Below, piece by piece: positions 1 to 8,770 of a stretch of DNA of 64,000 nt. The notes under the pieces are model-generated. The model had not been told where the DNA came from. It saw only the letters and a list, made by a program, of their open reading frames with translations, and did not search any database. The DNA comes from JAXGTO01 sp040774885 (GTDB taxonomy: Bacteria; Actinomycetota; Coriobacteriia; Coriobacteriales; Eggerthellaceae). The number at the start of each line of letters is the position of its first letter. Within the stretch, counting starts at the first letter, position 1. A program made the position numbers and the translations under genes. Location of the stretch: positions 4,400-68,399 of the forward strand of contig JAXGTO010000008.1 in assembly GCA_040774885.1 (NCBI GenBank), written 5' to 3'.

Positions 1-330
1 GCTCAAAGCGAGACCTCAGGCGATTCCAGCACTTCGGCATCCTCCGACCATACCGGCACCGTAGTGGTGCGCAACGGTTCAGGCGTTTCCGGCATGGCAG
101 CCACCGCCGCCGAAAAAGTATCGGCCATGGGATACACCGTCACCGATACTGGCAATGCCGATTCATTCGATTACAGCCAAACCCTGGTGGTTTACAACGA
201 CGCCAGCTTGGCCAATCAGGCAAAAGAAATCGCACAGACGTTGGGCATCGGCCAAGCCCAGCTCAACGACGGCACCTATACCTGCACGGACGATTTCCTC
301 GTGGTCATAGGGAGCGACTTCACGCAGTAG
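1..330 (+). CDS. LytR_C-domain protein, C-terminal part (5' end outside window)
   Basis: The frame is open from base 1 to a TAG at 328-330, so the start lies upstream of the window. About 15 Ser/Thr/Ala-rich linker residues are followed by VVVRNGSG and then roughly 80 residues with alternating hydrophobic strands and a closing FLVVIGSDF. This is the layout of the LytR_C (PF13399-type) domain: a V-x-V-x-N-G-(S/T)-G start and a DFVVVLG-like end. In Gram-positive bacteria the domain follows an LCP (LytR-CpsA-Psr) domain or stands alone on membrane proteins of the cell envelope. LCP enzymes move glycopolymers onto peptidoglycan, but the catalytic part is not visible here, so that role is inferred. 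The 18-bp repeats just downstream keep this frame open beyond the TAG to about 516. Confidence 0.7.
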   Translation, partial: AQSETSGDSSTSASSDHTGTVVVRNGSGVSGMAATAAEKVSAMGYTVTDTGNADSFDYSQTLVVYNDASLANQAKEIAQTLGIGQAQLNDGTYTCTDDFLVVIGSDFTQ

Positions 331-351
331 CCGGCCATCGAAGAAGCAGTC

Positions 352-477
352 GGCGGATGCGCCCCGGCTGGCGGATGCGCCCCGGCTGGCGGATGCGCCC
401 CAGCCGGCAAATGCGCTCCGGCCGGCAAATGCACCCCAGCCCGCAAATGCGCTCCGGCTGGCAAATGCACCCCAGTC
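352..477. repeat. 18-bp tandem repeat, 7 copies
   Basis: Seven head-to-tail 18-bp units begin at 352, 370, 388, 406, 424, 442 and 460. The first two units are identical, beginning GGCGGATGC and ending CCCCGGCT; later units replace GGCGGATGC with GGCAAATGC or CGCAAATGC. The period equals six codons. In the frame of the upstream LytR_C gene, past its TAG, they would read as a Gly/Lys-Cys-Ala-Pro-Ala hexapeptide repeat. There is no spacer structure, so this is not a CRISPR. Confidence 0.9.
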
Positions 478-488
478 CGCATTGGCCA

Positions 489-663
489 TTCGTCGCCACA
501 ATGCTGTTTTTTGCAGTGAATTCGCGATATTGCGGCGATTTCTGCCGTTGCTTTTCGTCAGTGAAGATAAAAGGCCAGGTCGCAAACTCTCTCTGGCTTT
601 TATCGCCGTCCAATCGCCACGGTATCGCGAATTCGCTGCGCAGAGAGCCCGTTTCGTGACGAA
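489..663. repeat. MITE-like element with terminal inverted repeats, copy A
   Basis: About 175 bp. It begins TTCGTCGCCACAA and ends TTTCGTGACGAA, with an inner inverted repeat: 511-532 (TTGCAGTGAATTCGCGATA...) pairs with about 619-641 (...TATCGCGAATTCGCTGC). Copy B at 40798-40973 has the same outer ends, the same inner arm and almost the same length. The centre can form a second hairpin (GATAAAAG... with ...CTTTTATC). It carries no ORF of its own that I believe. It fits a non-autonomous, miniature inverted-repeat element sitting between genes. Confidence 0.7.
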
Positions 664-678
664 TCGCGGCGTTTCAGG

Positions 679-1131
679 TTATTTGTGGTAGGGCTCGCCG
701 CGATTGATCTTGAAGGCGCGGTAGATCTGCTCCAGCAATACCACGCGTGCCAGGTTGTGGGGCAGCGTGATAGGCCCGAAACTCAACCGTATGTCGGCCT
801 CCGCGCGAATCGCGGCGGTTACCCCGTCGCTTCCACCGATGATGAATGCCAGATGGCTGCAGCCGTGCAGCGCCGATTCGTCCAGATAAGCAGCCAGCTC
901 TTCGCTGGAAGTGGGCGTTCCGGAAATGTCCAGCAGAATCACGCGCGCATCGTCGGGCAGCTTGCCCAGAGCCCCCTTTATGAGTGCTTCTTCTTTGGCG
1001 GGCGTGCTGTCGGACACCTCCACCATCTGCATCTTCACATAGCCGCCTAGGCGCTTGAGATATTCGGCGCAGGCGTCTTTCCAGAAGCGTTCTTTGAGCT
1101 TGCCAACGGCTATGACGGTGATGGATGGCAT
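679..1131 (-). CDS. rlmH: 23S rRNA (pseudouridine1915-N3)-methyltransferase RlmH
   Basis: A 150-residue protein, close to the usual 155 or so. It starts with MPSITVIAVGKLKE, the conserved family start in which a beta strand leads into the SPOUT fold. It has LDISGTPTSSEELAAYL near residue 67, FIIGGSDGV (the SAM-binding glycine loop) near 95, and ends with the family signature LPHNLARVVLLEQIYRAFKINRGEPYHK. RlmH methylates the pseudouridine at position 1915 in helix 69 of 23S rRNA on assembled 70S ribosomes. The ATG at 1131 has a poor Shine-Dalgarno, but no better start exists. It lies 31 bp downstream of the MoaE-like gene on the same strand, so the two may be co-transcribed. Confidence 0.95.
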   Translation of the reverse strand: MPSITVIAVGKLKERFWKDACAEYLKRLGGYVKMQMVEVSDSTPAKEEALIKGALGKLPDDARVILLDISGTPTSSEELAAYLDESALHGCSHLAFIIGGSDGVTAAIRAEADIRLSFGPITLPHNLARVVLLEQIYRAFKINRGEPYHK

Positions 1132-1162
1132 GATGGTTCAGGCCCTCTTGCGCATCAGCGCG

Positions 1163-1558
1163 TTAGGCGTAGATTTCGGTCTCGGTTACCAGTTCCGACT
1201 TGATGGTGCCCACCAGACTCTGCAGCGCATCGATGACATGCGGGCGGATGTCGCCGCCGATCAGCACGTACATGATCGATTCGCCTACGCGGACTTCGCC
1301 TTCGGCCAGCCATACGCGCACGTAATAGATACCGTCCATCTGCTTGGCCTGGGCGATGGCATGCTCCACGCCTTCGGCGTCGTAGCTGAAGTCGATGAGC
1401 TTGACGGCGGGCAGACCCTCTTCGCCGGCTCGGACCTGCGCTTTGGGGGTTATGCGCGCCACGCCGTTGTGGCACAAGTACATGCCGCATTGGGCGGCTT
1501 GCGGATCGGCTTTCGCTTCGGCAAGCCAAGTGTCCATCGAGGGTTCGGGCGTGTTCAT
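1163..1558 (-). CDS. MoaE-like protein (molybdopterin synthase large-subunit family), divergent
   Basis: 131 residues. The pattern matches the MoaE fold: an early G-x-x-R-type segment (HNGVARITPKA), a central strand pair YYVRVWLAEGEVRVGESIMYVLIGGDIRPHVIDAL corresponding to the MoaE 'HRxGxLxxGE..VxVxVxxxHR..AF' block, and a final helix LVGTIKSELVTETEI. Aligned by eye to E. coli MoaE, the catalytic Lys119 is kept (IK), but Lys126 of the WKKE end is Thr and the hinge HR is IR. MoaE with thiocarboxylated MoaD inserts sulfur into precursor Z. Loss of Lys126 makes that activity uncertain, and this may be a family side-branch. The ATG at 1558 is preceded by GAGGAG at good spacing. A TATACT -10-like hexamer lies at 1601-1606 (minus strand). 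Confidence 0.55.
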   Translation of the reverse strand: MNTPEPSMDTWLAEAKADPQAAQCGMYLCHNGVARITPKAQVRAGEEGLPAVKLIDFSYDAEGVEHAIAQAKQMDGIYYVRVWLAEGEVRVGESIMYVLIGGDIRPHVIDALQSLVGTIKSELVTETEIYA

Positions 1559-1693
1559 GGGTGCTCCTCACGGAATCGCTGATAAAAGAGGTTCTCGGGT
1601 AGTATACGCTTTGCTGCCAACAAGATGCCGTCGGCCTGCGCCTGTGCCATAATCGAAGTTCAAGGCGAAACCGGTGCAGAAGGGGGTACAGCC

Positions 1694-2395
1694 ATGGCGT
1701 TCGTTGAATTCAAGGATGTTCGCAAGGTGTACCGCATGGGCGAAGTGGAAGTGGCCGCCGTCGATGGCATGGATTTCTGCATCGAGCAGGGAGAACTCGT
1801 GGTCATCGTGGGGCCTTCGGGCGCTGGCAAGACCACCGTGCTCAACATGCTGGGCGGCATGGATTCGTGCACATCGGGCACCATCTTGCTCGATGGCAGC
1901 CCCATCAGCGGGCTTTCCGAAAAAGAGCTCACTCAGTATCGGCGCCATGACATCGGCTTCGTATTCCAGTTTTACAACTTGGTGCAAAATCTCACCGCGC
2001 GTGAAAACGTGGAACTGGCCACCCAAATCTGCCGTGACCCTCTGCCTGCCGACCAGGTGCTCGATGAAGTCGGCCTGTCCGATCGCAAGGGGAATTTCCC
2101 CGCGCAGCTTTCCGGCGGCGAACAGCAACGCGTTGCCATCGCCCGCGCCTTGGCGAAAAACCCCAAGCTGCTGCTGTGCGACGAACCCACCGGCGCGCTC
2201 GACTATTCCACGGGCAAGAACATCCTCACCCTGTTGCAGAATACGTGCTGTTCCACCGGCCGCACCGTGGTGCTCATCACGCACAACGCCGCCTTCACCG
2301 CCATGGCCGATCGCGTCATCCATATCCATGAAGGCCGTGCATCGGCAATCGAGCTCAACGAGAATCCCGTACCTGCTGAATCCATCGAGTGGTAA
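1694..2395 (+). CDS. ABC transporter ATP-binding protein (MacB/LolD type)
   Basis: 233 residues, a complete single NBD. It has Walker A GPSGAGKTT near residue 41, a Q-loop FVFQFYNLV, the signature LSGGEQQR, Walker B LLLCDEPTGALD and the switch histidine in LITHN. The sequence EFKDVRKVYRMGEVEVAAVDG with a non-transported-substrate style signature places it in the MacB/LolD/FtsE group, which drives mechanotransmission or export rather than classical uptake. The start is ATG 1694, preceded by an AGGGGG Shine-Dalgarno; an upstream in-frame ATG at 1625 has none. The stop lies 15 bp before the permease gene 2411-5800, so the two form an operon and one transporter. Confidence 0.93.
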   Translation: MAFVEFKDVRKVYRMGEVEVAAVDGMDFCIEQGELVVIVGPSGAGKTTVLNMLGGMDSCTSGTILLDGSPISGLSEKELTQYRRHDIGFVFQFYNLVQNLTARENVELATQICRDPLPADQVLDEVGLSDRKGNFPAQLSGGEQQRVAIARALAKNPKLLLCDEPTGALDYSTGKNILTLLQNTCCSTGRTVVLITHNAAFTAMADRVIHIHEGRASAIELNENPVPAESIEW

Positions 2396-2410
2396 CGGAG
2401 TACTCCGGCC

Positions 2411-5400
2411 ATGAGAAACGCATTCGACAAAGAAGTATTTCGCAGCATCACCCATTCGTGGGGGCGCTTCCTTGCCATTGCCGGCATCGTGGCGCTTGGC
2501 TGCGGATTCTACGCCGGATTGCGTATGACCGGGCCGGATATGCGCAGCAACGCCGATGCGTTCTACGACGGCACGCAACTCTACGACCTGCGCATGCTTT
2601 CTTCTTTGGGCTGGTCCGACGACCAGGTCGACCAGGTTTCCGATATCGAGGGCGTGGAAGCCGTCATGCCCGCTCGGTCCACCGATGCCATGGTCACCGC
2701 CGGCAGCGAGCAGTATGCGGTGCGCATCGACTCGCTCGATTCCGACGCCGCCACCCAAAGCGACACGAGCGATGGCATCCACGCCGTTTCGGATGACGAT
2801 TCCTACCTCAACCGTCCCATCCTGGCTGAAGGGGAATGGGCCACCGAAGAGGGCGAGTGCATGATCTCGGCGGACAAGGTGACCAACAATCCCATATCCA
2901 TCGGGGACACCATCACCGTCGAATACGGCACCGACAACATAGACGATGTGCTCGAAACGCGCACGTTCACCGTGGTGGGAAAAGTCCACTCATCGGTATA
3001 CGACTGCTCCACCAGCTTGGGATCAACCAGCCTGGGGTCGGGCACGCTGCAACAGTACCTGTTCGTGTCACCGCAGAACTTCAAAGAAGATGCGCCGTAC
3101 ACGGAGCTCTACGTGCGCGTGGCCGGCGCCGCTGACGAGTTTTCGGGCAGCGACGCCTACCAGGCGAAGGTGGATCAGGTGGCCGACCGCATCGACGAGC
3201 AATCCGATGCTCTGGCCGATAGCCGCCGCGATCAGCTGAAAGCCGACGCCCAGGCCACGCTTGACGAAAAGACGGCCGACTACAATCAAGCCAAAACCGA
3301 TGCCGATTCGCAACTGGCCGATGCGCAAGCCGAGCTCGATGACGCTTCCGCCACTATCGCGGACAGCGAATCGCAGCTGGCCAGCGGACAGGCGCAATAC
3401 GAAAGCGGGGCAGTGCAGCTGAGCAACGGGTCCATCGAGGCCCAGCAGCAGCTCGATGATGCTTACAGTCAACTGGAAAGCAGCCGCGCCCAGTTGGTAG
3501 ATGCCCAGCAGCAGCTTGATGACCAGGCCTCTCAGCTGCAAAGCGCTTGGACCGATTATGAAACGCAGCTGGCTTCTTGGCAGGATGGCTGGAACCAATA
3601 CCAAGACGGGCTTTCGCAGATACAAGCGGCCATCGACGCTCTCGATCCGACCGATCCGACCTATTCCTATCAGCTGGCTGCGCTCCAACAGAAGCGCGAT
3701 GAGCTCGAATCGTCCACCGGCGCCGACTTGTCTGCTTCAAAGCAGCAGCTCGATGACGCCAAGTCGACGCTCGACGAAAGCCAAGCTTCCTACGATGCTG
3801 CGGCACCTGCAGCCCAGCAGACCATCGATGACGGATGGACCAGCTACGCTGCCGGACAGCAGGAATACTATGCCCAGGCCGAGGCCGCCCAAGCCACCAT
3901 CGACAGCAGTCAAAGCCAGCTGGACAGCAGCGCCGCGCAGTTGTCCGATGCCCAGAGCCAAATCGATCAAGGCAAGCAGCAGTTGGCGGATGCCCAGGCG
4001 CAATATGATTCGGAGGCCGCTGACGCGCAAGCCAAGCTCGACGATGCCAAATCGCAAATCGACCAGGCGCAATCCGATATCGATGCCATTGATTCGCCCG
4101 ATATCTACACGCTCGACCGCACCAAGAACTATGGCGTGAGCAGCTTCAAAAGCGACGGCGAACGCGTGGACAACATCGCCGCCGTGTTCCCGTTCATCTT
4201 CTTCTTGGTGGCGGCGCTGGTGGCGCTCACCACCATGACGCGCATGGTGGATGAGGAACGTGTGCTCATCGGCACTTACAAAGCGCTCGGCTACGGCAAA
4301 ATGCGCATCACGTCCAAATACTTGGCGTATGCGGCCATCGCCAGCATCGCCGGCGCGGTGGTGGGTATCGTCGTTCTCTCTCAAGTGCTGCCCTACACCA
4401 TCTGCCTGGCCTACGCCATCATCTACAACGTGCCCCAACAGCCGCTTCCGCTCAACATCGATATGCCGCTGGCGCTGCTTTCTGCGGGCATGGGCGTGGG
4501 CATCACGCTGTTCGCCACATGGGCGGCCGCAGCGGCCACGCTGCGTGAACAGCCTGCAGCCCTCATGTTGCCTCGTGCGCCCAAAGCGGGCAAACGCATC
4601 TTGATGGAGCGCATCACGCCTTTGTGGAAGCGTCTCTCCTTCTCGTGGAAGGTCACTTTCCGCAACTTGTTCCGTTATAAGAAGCGCTTCGCCATGACGG
4701 TCATCGGCATCGGCGGCTGCACGGCGCTGCTTCTTACCGGCTTGGGGCTTTCCAACGCCATCAACGACATCATCGACAAGCAGTTCGGCGAGATATTGCA
4801 CTACAACGTGGTGGTCACCATGCGCGATGACGCGGATTCCGCCGATGTGGATGCGGCGGAAGACACGTTGCGAACCGATGGCGGATCGTCGTTGGTAACA
4901 CGCTCCGATGACAGCAACACGTTCTATTCTTCCGACAGCCACGAAGGCACGGTGAGCACTGTCACCGAAGTGCCCGAAGAACCTGACGAGTTCCGCCAGC
5001 TGGTGACGATGCGCACGCGCATCGGGCATCAAGACGTCGCCCTGGATGATGACAGCATGGTGATAACCGAAAAGCTGGCCACCACGTTGGGAGTGGGCGT
5101 GGGCGACGAGGTGACGCTGTACGATCAGGACAGTGTGGGCAATGCCACGGGTGACGGATACCGCATCACGGTGAGCGGTATCGTGGAAAGTTACGTGGGC
5201 AACTATGCTTTCATGGGCTCCAACGTGTATCGCAGCATTTACGGCGAAGAACCCACGTATCGTTCCATCATGGCGCAATGCACCGACGACATGCAGCAAC
5301 GCGATACGCTGACGGCCGACCTGCGCAGCCGCGATCAAGTGGAAACGGTCGCCTACAACGACGAGACCATCGACAGCTATCGCCAGATGCTCTCGAGCGT

Positions 5401-5800
5401 CGACATGATCGTGGTGGTGCTGGTAACGGCTGCCGCGGCTTTGGCGTTCATCGTGCTGTACAACCTGACCAACATCAACATCACCGAGCGCCAGCGCGAA
5501 ATAGCCAGTCTCAAGGTGCTCGGCTTCACTCCGCGCGAAGTCGATCTCTACATATTCCGCGAGATCATCTTGCTCACGCTGATCGGCGCGGCGCTGGGCC
5601 TGGTACTGGGCGTATGGATGGAAGGTTTCGTGGTGGTGACCGCCGAGGTGGATCAGGTGATGTTCGGCCGCGACATCCATGTCTGGAGCTTCGTTGCCGC
5701 CTACGTGCTGACTGTGGTATTCAGCATCTTGGTAATGCTGGTGATGCGCAGGAAGCTCGACAAGGTGGACATGGTGGAGAGCCTCAAGTCCGTCGAATAG
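2411..5800 (+). CDS. ABC transporter permease, FtsX-like, with long extracytoplasmic coiled coil
   Basis: 1129 residues. TM1 is at about 15-40. A beta-rich MacB_PCD-like domain follows to about 250. Residues about 255-560 form an unusually long Gln/Asp/Ala/Ser-rich coiled coil built from QLDDAQSQ-type heptads. The first FtsX domain with three TM helices is at about 590-715, starting VFPFIFFLVAALVALTTMTRMVDEER. A second TM/periplasmic unit starts at about 755. The last FtsX domain is at about 1000-1129 with ITERQREIASLKVLGF and a closing LDKVDMVESLKS. This duplicated-FtsX, coiled-coil architecture occurs in Firmicutes and Actinobacteria exporters encoded next to MacB-like ATPases. The substrate is unknown; lipid, peptide or envelope-stress roles are possible. 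A degenerate copy of its last codons lies at 5843-5878. Confidence 0.88.
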   Translation: MRNAFDKEVFRSITHSWGRFLAIAGIVALGCGFYAGLRMTGPDMRSNADAFYDGTQLYDLRMLSSLGWSDDQVDQVSDIEGVEAVMPARSTDAMVTAGSEQYAVRIDSLDSDAATQSDTSDGIHAVSDDDSYLNRPILAEGEWATEEGECMISADKVTNNPISIGDTITVEYGTDNIDDVLETRTFTVVGKVHSSVYDCSTSLGSTSLGSGTLQQYLFVSPQNFKEDAPYTELYVRVAGAADEFSGSDAYQAKVDQVADRIDEQSDALADSRRDQLKADAQATLDEKTADYNQAKTDADSQLADAQAELDDASATIADSESQLASGQAQYESGAVQLSNGSIEAQQQLDDAYSQLESSRAQLVDAQQQLDDQASQLQSAWTDYETQLASWQDGWNQYQDGLSQIQAAIDALDPTDPTYSYQLAALQQKRDELESSTGADLSASKQQLDDAKSTLDESQASYDAAAPAAQQTIDDGWTSYAAGQQEYYAQAEAAQATIDSSQSQLDSSAAQLSDAQSQIDQGKQQLADAQAQYDSEAADAQAKLDDAKSQIDQAQSDIDAIDSPDIYTLDRTKNYGVSSFKSDGERVDNIAAVFPFIFFLVAALVALTTMTRMVDEERVLIGTYKALGYGKMRITSKYLAYAAIASIAGAVVGIVVLSQVLPYTICLAYAIIYNVPQQPLPLNIDMPLALLSAGMGVGITLFATWAAAAATLREQPAALMLPRAPKAGKRILMERITPLWKRLSFSWKVTFRNLFRYKKRFAMTVIGIGGCTALLLTGLGLSNAINDIIDKQFGEILHYNVVVTMRDDADSADVDAAEDTLRTDGGSSLVTRSDDSNTFYSSDSHEGTVSTVTEVPEEPDEFRQLVTMRTRIGHQDVALDDDSMVITEKLATTLGVGVGDEVTLYDQDSVGNATGDGYRITVSGIVESYVGNYAFMGSNVYRSIYGEEPTYRSIMAQCTDDMQQRDTLTADLRSRDQVETVAYNDETIDSYRQMLSSVDMIVVVLVTAAAALAFIVLYNLTNINITERQREIASLKVLGFTPREVDLYIFREIILLTLIGAALGLVLGVWMEGFVVVTAEVDQVMFGRDIHVWSFVAAYVLTVVFSILVMLVMRRKLDKVDMVESLKSVE

Positions 5801-5842
5801 CAAGGGCGGAGTGCGACCAAGCGTCCTTGGTATGCGGGCGGG

Positions 5843-5878
5843 AAGCTCGACAAGGAGAGCCTCAAGTCCGTTGAATAG
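5843..5878 (+). repeat. Partial duplication of the permease 3' end
   Basis: Bases 5843-5878 repeat the last 48 bases of the upstream permease gene (5753-5800), including its TAG stop. There is one substitution and an exact 12-base deletion (GTGGACATGGTG). The two copies are 90 bp apart. It is a scar of local duplication and is too short to code by itself. Confidence 0.85.
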
Positions 5879-6004
5879 GCCTGCAGGCGGCGTGCGCGGG
5901 GAAATACGTGCGAAATGCGCTTGGGATATTGTGCGAGATCGAACGGTAAGCGCGCTGTGTGGGATACAATGGCGCCTACGATATCCACTCCGAAAGGACC
6001 GCGC

Positions 6005-7363
6005 ATGTCTCTGCCCGCATCCGACACTTCCAAAAAGGCCGACGGCCGCACCACCATGGAATTGGGAGCCGTGCTGCCGCACACGGCCGAAGTGCACGAT
6101 GACCACCTGTTCATCGGCGGCGTCGACATGGTCGATTTGGCCCATCGGCAGGGCACTGCGCTTTACGTCTTCGACGAAGCCGATGTGCGCAACCGCATGG
6201 AAACCTATCGCGAGGCGTTTCATCGTCGTTATGCGGATTCCGATGTGCTGTATGCCAGCAAGGCGTTTTTGAACAAGGCCATGGCGCGCATTGCCGCCGA
6301 AGAGGGCATGTGCCTGGACGTTTCGGGCGGCGGTGAGCTGGCCATCGCGCTGGCGGCCGGATTCCCCGCCGAGCGCGTGTTCGTCCACGGCAACAACAAG
6401 ACGCCGCAAGAACTGGAAGAGGCCATGCGCGCAGGCGTCGGCCGCATCGTGGTCGACAGCCGCATCGAAATCGATCGCGTATCGAAGATCGCCCAGAAAC
6501 TCGGGCGCGACCAAGACGTCTTGATGCGCATCACTCCCGGAGTTGAAGCCGATACCCACGAATATGTGCGCACGGGATGCGAAGACAGCAAATTCGGATT
6601 CACCATGCGCGAAGATTTCGCTTTTACTTGCGTCAAAGATGCGCTGGCGGCCGAGCATGTGAATCTAAAAGGCTTCCACATGCACATCGGCAGCCAGATT
6701 TTCGCGCTCCATTCATTCGGTGAGGCCATCGACGTCATCGTGGAATTCATCGCGCGTGTCAAAGAAACGTATGGATTCGAAGCCGAAGAACTCGATGTGG
6801 GCGGCGGCCTGGGCGTGGCCTATATGGCCGATGACCAGCCCAGCAGCATCGAAGACTTCGCTGAGATCACCTGCAGCGAACTGGTGAAGGCGTGCGCCAA
6901 ATTCGGCGTGGCCCAACCTCGTTTGCTGTGCGAACCCGGTCGCAGCTTGGTGGCGCCCGCGGGTGTCACGCTGTACACCGTTGGCATCTTGAAGACGCTG
7001 CCCGGTATCCGCAAATACGTGGCCATCGACGGCGGGATGAGCGACAATATCCGTACCGCGCTGTACCACAGCGACTATGAAGCGGTCATTGCCAACAAAG
7101 CCGCCGAACCGCGCACCGAAGTGGTAACGCTGTGCGGCAAGCATTGCGAAAGCGGCGACGCCGTGGTGCTCGATGGCAGTTTGCAGCACCCCGATCTGGG
7201 CGATATCGTGTGCGTGTTCGGCACCGGCGCCTATTGCCACAGCATGTCGAGCAATTACAACGGCCAGCCGCGCCCCGGCGTGGTATTTGTGAAAGACGGT
7301 AAGGCCACGCTGGTCAACCGTCGCGAAACGTACGACGATCTGATGGCAACGGAAGTCGACTGA
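6005..7363 (+). CDS. lysA: Diaminopimelate decarboxylase
   Basis: 452 residues, a fold-type III PLP enzyme that converts meso-diaminopimelate to L-lysine and CO2, the last step of lysine synthesis. Lys86 in LYASKAFLN is the PLP lysine. HMHIGSQ, the glycine-rich phosphate loop GGGLGVAY, LLCEPGRS and the catalytic-cysteine segment KHCESGD are all in place. The start is ATG 6005, which follows GAAAGGA; an upstream ATG at 5915 lacks a Shine-Dalgarno and would add 30 non-conserved residues. A TACAAT -10-like hexamer sits at 5965-5970. hom follows 103 bp downstream, so the two probably share a transcript. A short N-terminal extension before the barrel (about 20 residues) is not unusual. Confidence 0.95.
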   Translation: MSLPASDTSKKADGRTTMELGAVLPHTAEVHDDHLFIGGVDMVDLAHRQGTALYVFDEADVRNRMETYREAFHRRYADSDVLYASKAFLNKAMARIAAEEGMCLDVSGGGELAIALAAGFPAERVFVHGNNKTPQELEEAMRAGVGRIVVDSRIEIDRVSKIAQKLGRDQDVLMRITPGVEADTHEYVRTGCEDSKFGFTMREDFAFTCVKDALAAEHVNLKGFHMHIGSQIFALHSFGEAIDVIVEFIARVKETYGFEAEELDVGGGLGVAYMADDQPSSIEDFAEITCSELVKACAKFGVAQPRLLCEPGRSLVAPAGVTLYTVGILKTLPGIRKYVAIDGGMSDNIRTALYHSDYEAVIANKAAEPRTEVVTLCGKHCESGDAVVLDGSLQHPDLGDIVCVFGTGAYCHSMSSNYNGQPRPGVVFVKDGKATLVNRRETYDDLMATEVD

Positions 7364-7466
7364 TGGCGCAAAACCGGATTTCCGACGGGCGTTGGCAACG
7401 CAGCCGACGACCGACCAACCTGCAGACCCCGCAGCTTTTGAAAGCCGCTTGAATAAGGAGAAGGAC

Positions 7467-8756
7467 ATGACGATCAAACTGGGATTGATAGGCACCGGCA
7501 CCGTGGGCGGCGGCTGCATCGATATCTTGCAGAAGCACCGCGAGGATTTCCGCAACCATTACGGCCTGGATGTCGAGCTGGCACGCGTGTGCAGCCGCAA
7601 TCCCGAGCAGGCCATCGAACATGGCGTCGACGACATTTTCACCCAGGATTTCAACGACATCATCAACGACCCCTCCATCGACCTGGTCGTAGAGCTCATC
7701 GGTGGAACCACCGTGGCCAAAGACGTGGTTTGCAACGCGCTCAAGGCCGGCAAAAACGTGGTCACCGCCAACAAAGCGCTCATGGCCACTTGCGGCGAGG
7801 AGATCATGGCTTTGGCCGATGAAGCCCAGTGCGAAATCGCCTTCGAAGCCAGCGTGGGCGGCGGCATCCCCATCATCGACCCGATGAAGCATTCGCTCAT
7901 CGCCAATCAGATCGACAGCGTCATGGGCATCGTCAACGGCACCACCAACTACATGCTCACCCGGATGGCCGAAGACGGCCTCGATTACGATGCCGCTCTC
8001 AAAGAAGCCCAAGAAAAGGGCTTTGCCGAAGCCAATCCCACCGCCGATGTCGATGGGTTCGACGCGGCGGCCAAGATAGCCATCCTTGCTTCGATCGCCT
8101 TCAATTCCCGCGTTACCATGGACCAGGTGCCCACCGAAGGCATTCGCGGCATCACCCCCGTCGACCTGGCCACCGCTGCCGAAATGGGCTATTGCATAAA
8201 GCTGCTGGCCATCGCCAACCGCACCGACAAGGGTGTGGACGTGCGCGTGCATCCCACCATGCTTCCCGTGGCGCATCCGTTGGCCACCGTCAACGGCGTG
8301 TTCAACGCCATCTATGTCGTGGGCGATGCCGTAGGCGAAACCATGTTCTTCGGTGAAGGCGCAGGTGCGGGCCCGGCGGCCAGCGCGGTCATGGGCGACG
8401 TGCTGGAAGTGTCGCGCCACATTCAGGCGGGCATCAAACCTCTGGTGGGCTGCACGTGCACCGACCATCTGCCGCTCATGCCCATGGAAGACCTTCACAC
8501 CAAGTACTACCTGCATTTCATCGTGGAAGACCGCAGCGGCGTGCTCGCCGCCACCGCCCAGGTGTTCGCCGCCCACGGCGTGAGCGTGTATTCCGTGGTG
8601 CAGCGTGCCATTCGCCACGATGGCGGCGTCGACCTGGTGTATATCACGCATATCGCGCAAGAAAAGAATATCCGCGCCGTGCTCGATGACCTGCAAAAGC
8701 TTGAAGGCGTTTTGGTTCCCGGCCATGAACCTGTGGTGATTCGCGTAGCCGACTAG
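7467..8756 (+). CDS. hom: Homoserine dehydrogenase
   Basis: 429 residues. It reduces aspartate 4-semialdehyde to homoserine, the branch towards methionine and threonine. The N-terminal Rossmann domain starts with IKLGLIGTGTVGGG. The catalytic domain has NKALMA, ASVGGGIPII, GIVNGTTNYMLTRM and DVDGFDAAAKIAILA (substrate-binding Asp and Lys). The C-terminus from about 350 (HFIVEDRSGVLAATAQVFAAHGVSV) is an ACT domain, suggesting feedback control by an amino acid, by family usually threonine. The start ATG 7467 follows AAGGAGAAGG; an in-frame ATG at 7392 without a ribosome site was rejected. A strong hairpin closes the unit at 8771-8798. Confidence 0.96.
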   Translation: MTIKLGLIGTGTVGGGCIDILQKHREDFRNHYGLDVELARVCSRNPEQAIEHGVDDIFTQDFNDIINDPSIDLVVELIGGTTVAKDVVCNALKAGKNVVTANKALMATCGEEIMALADEAQCEIAFEASVGGGIPIIDPMKHSLIANQIDSVMGIVNGTTNYMLTRMAEDGLDYDAALKEAQEKGFAEANPTADVDGFDAAAKIAILASIAFNSRVTMDQVPTEGIRGITPVDLATAAEMGYCIKLLAIANRTDKGVDVRVHPTMLPVAHPLATVNGVFNAIYVVGDAVGETMFFGEGAGAGPAASAVMGDVLEVSRHIQAGIKPLVGCTCTDHLPLMPMEDLHTKYYLHFIVEDRSGVLAATAQVFAAHGVSVYSVVQRAIRHDGGVDLVYITHIAQEKNIRAVLDDLQKLEGVLVPGHEPVVIRVAD

Positions 8757-8770
8757 GCGACATAGATTTC

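Noticed and set aside
352..477. CRISPR-like short repeats
   Set aside because: Units are directly adjacent with no spacers, and 18 bp is too short. The same applies to the cluster at 8881-9030, whose spacing is irregular.
3737..6658. A 973-codon minus-strand open frame opposite the ABC permease and lysA
   Set aside because: Low-complexity translation crossing two well-supported plus-strand genes; no ribosome site or domain.
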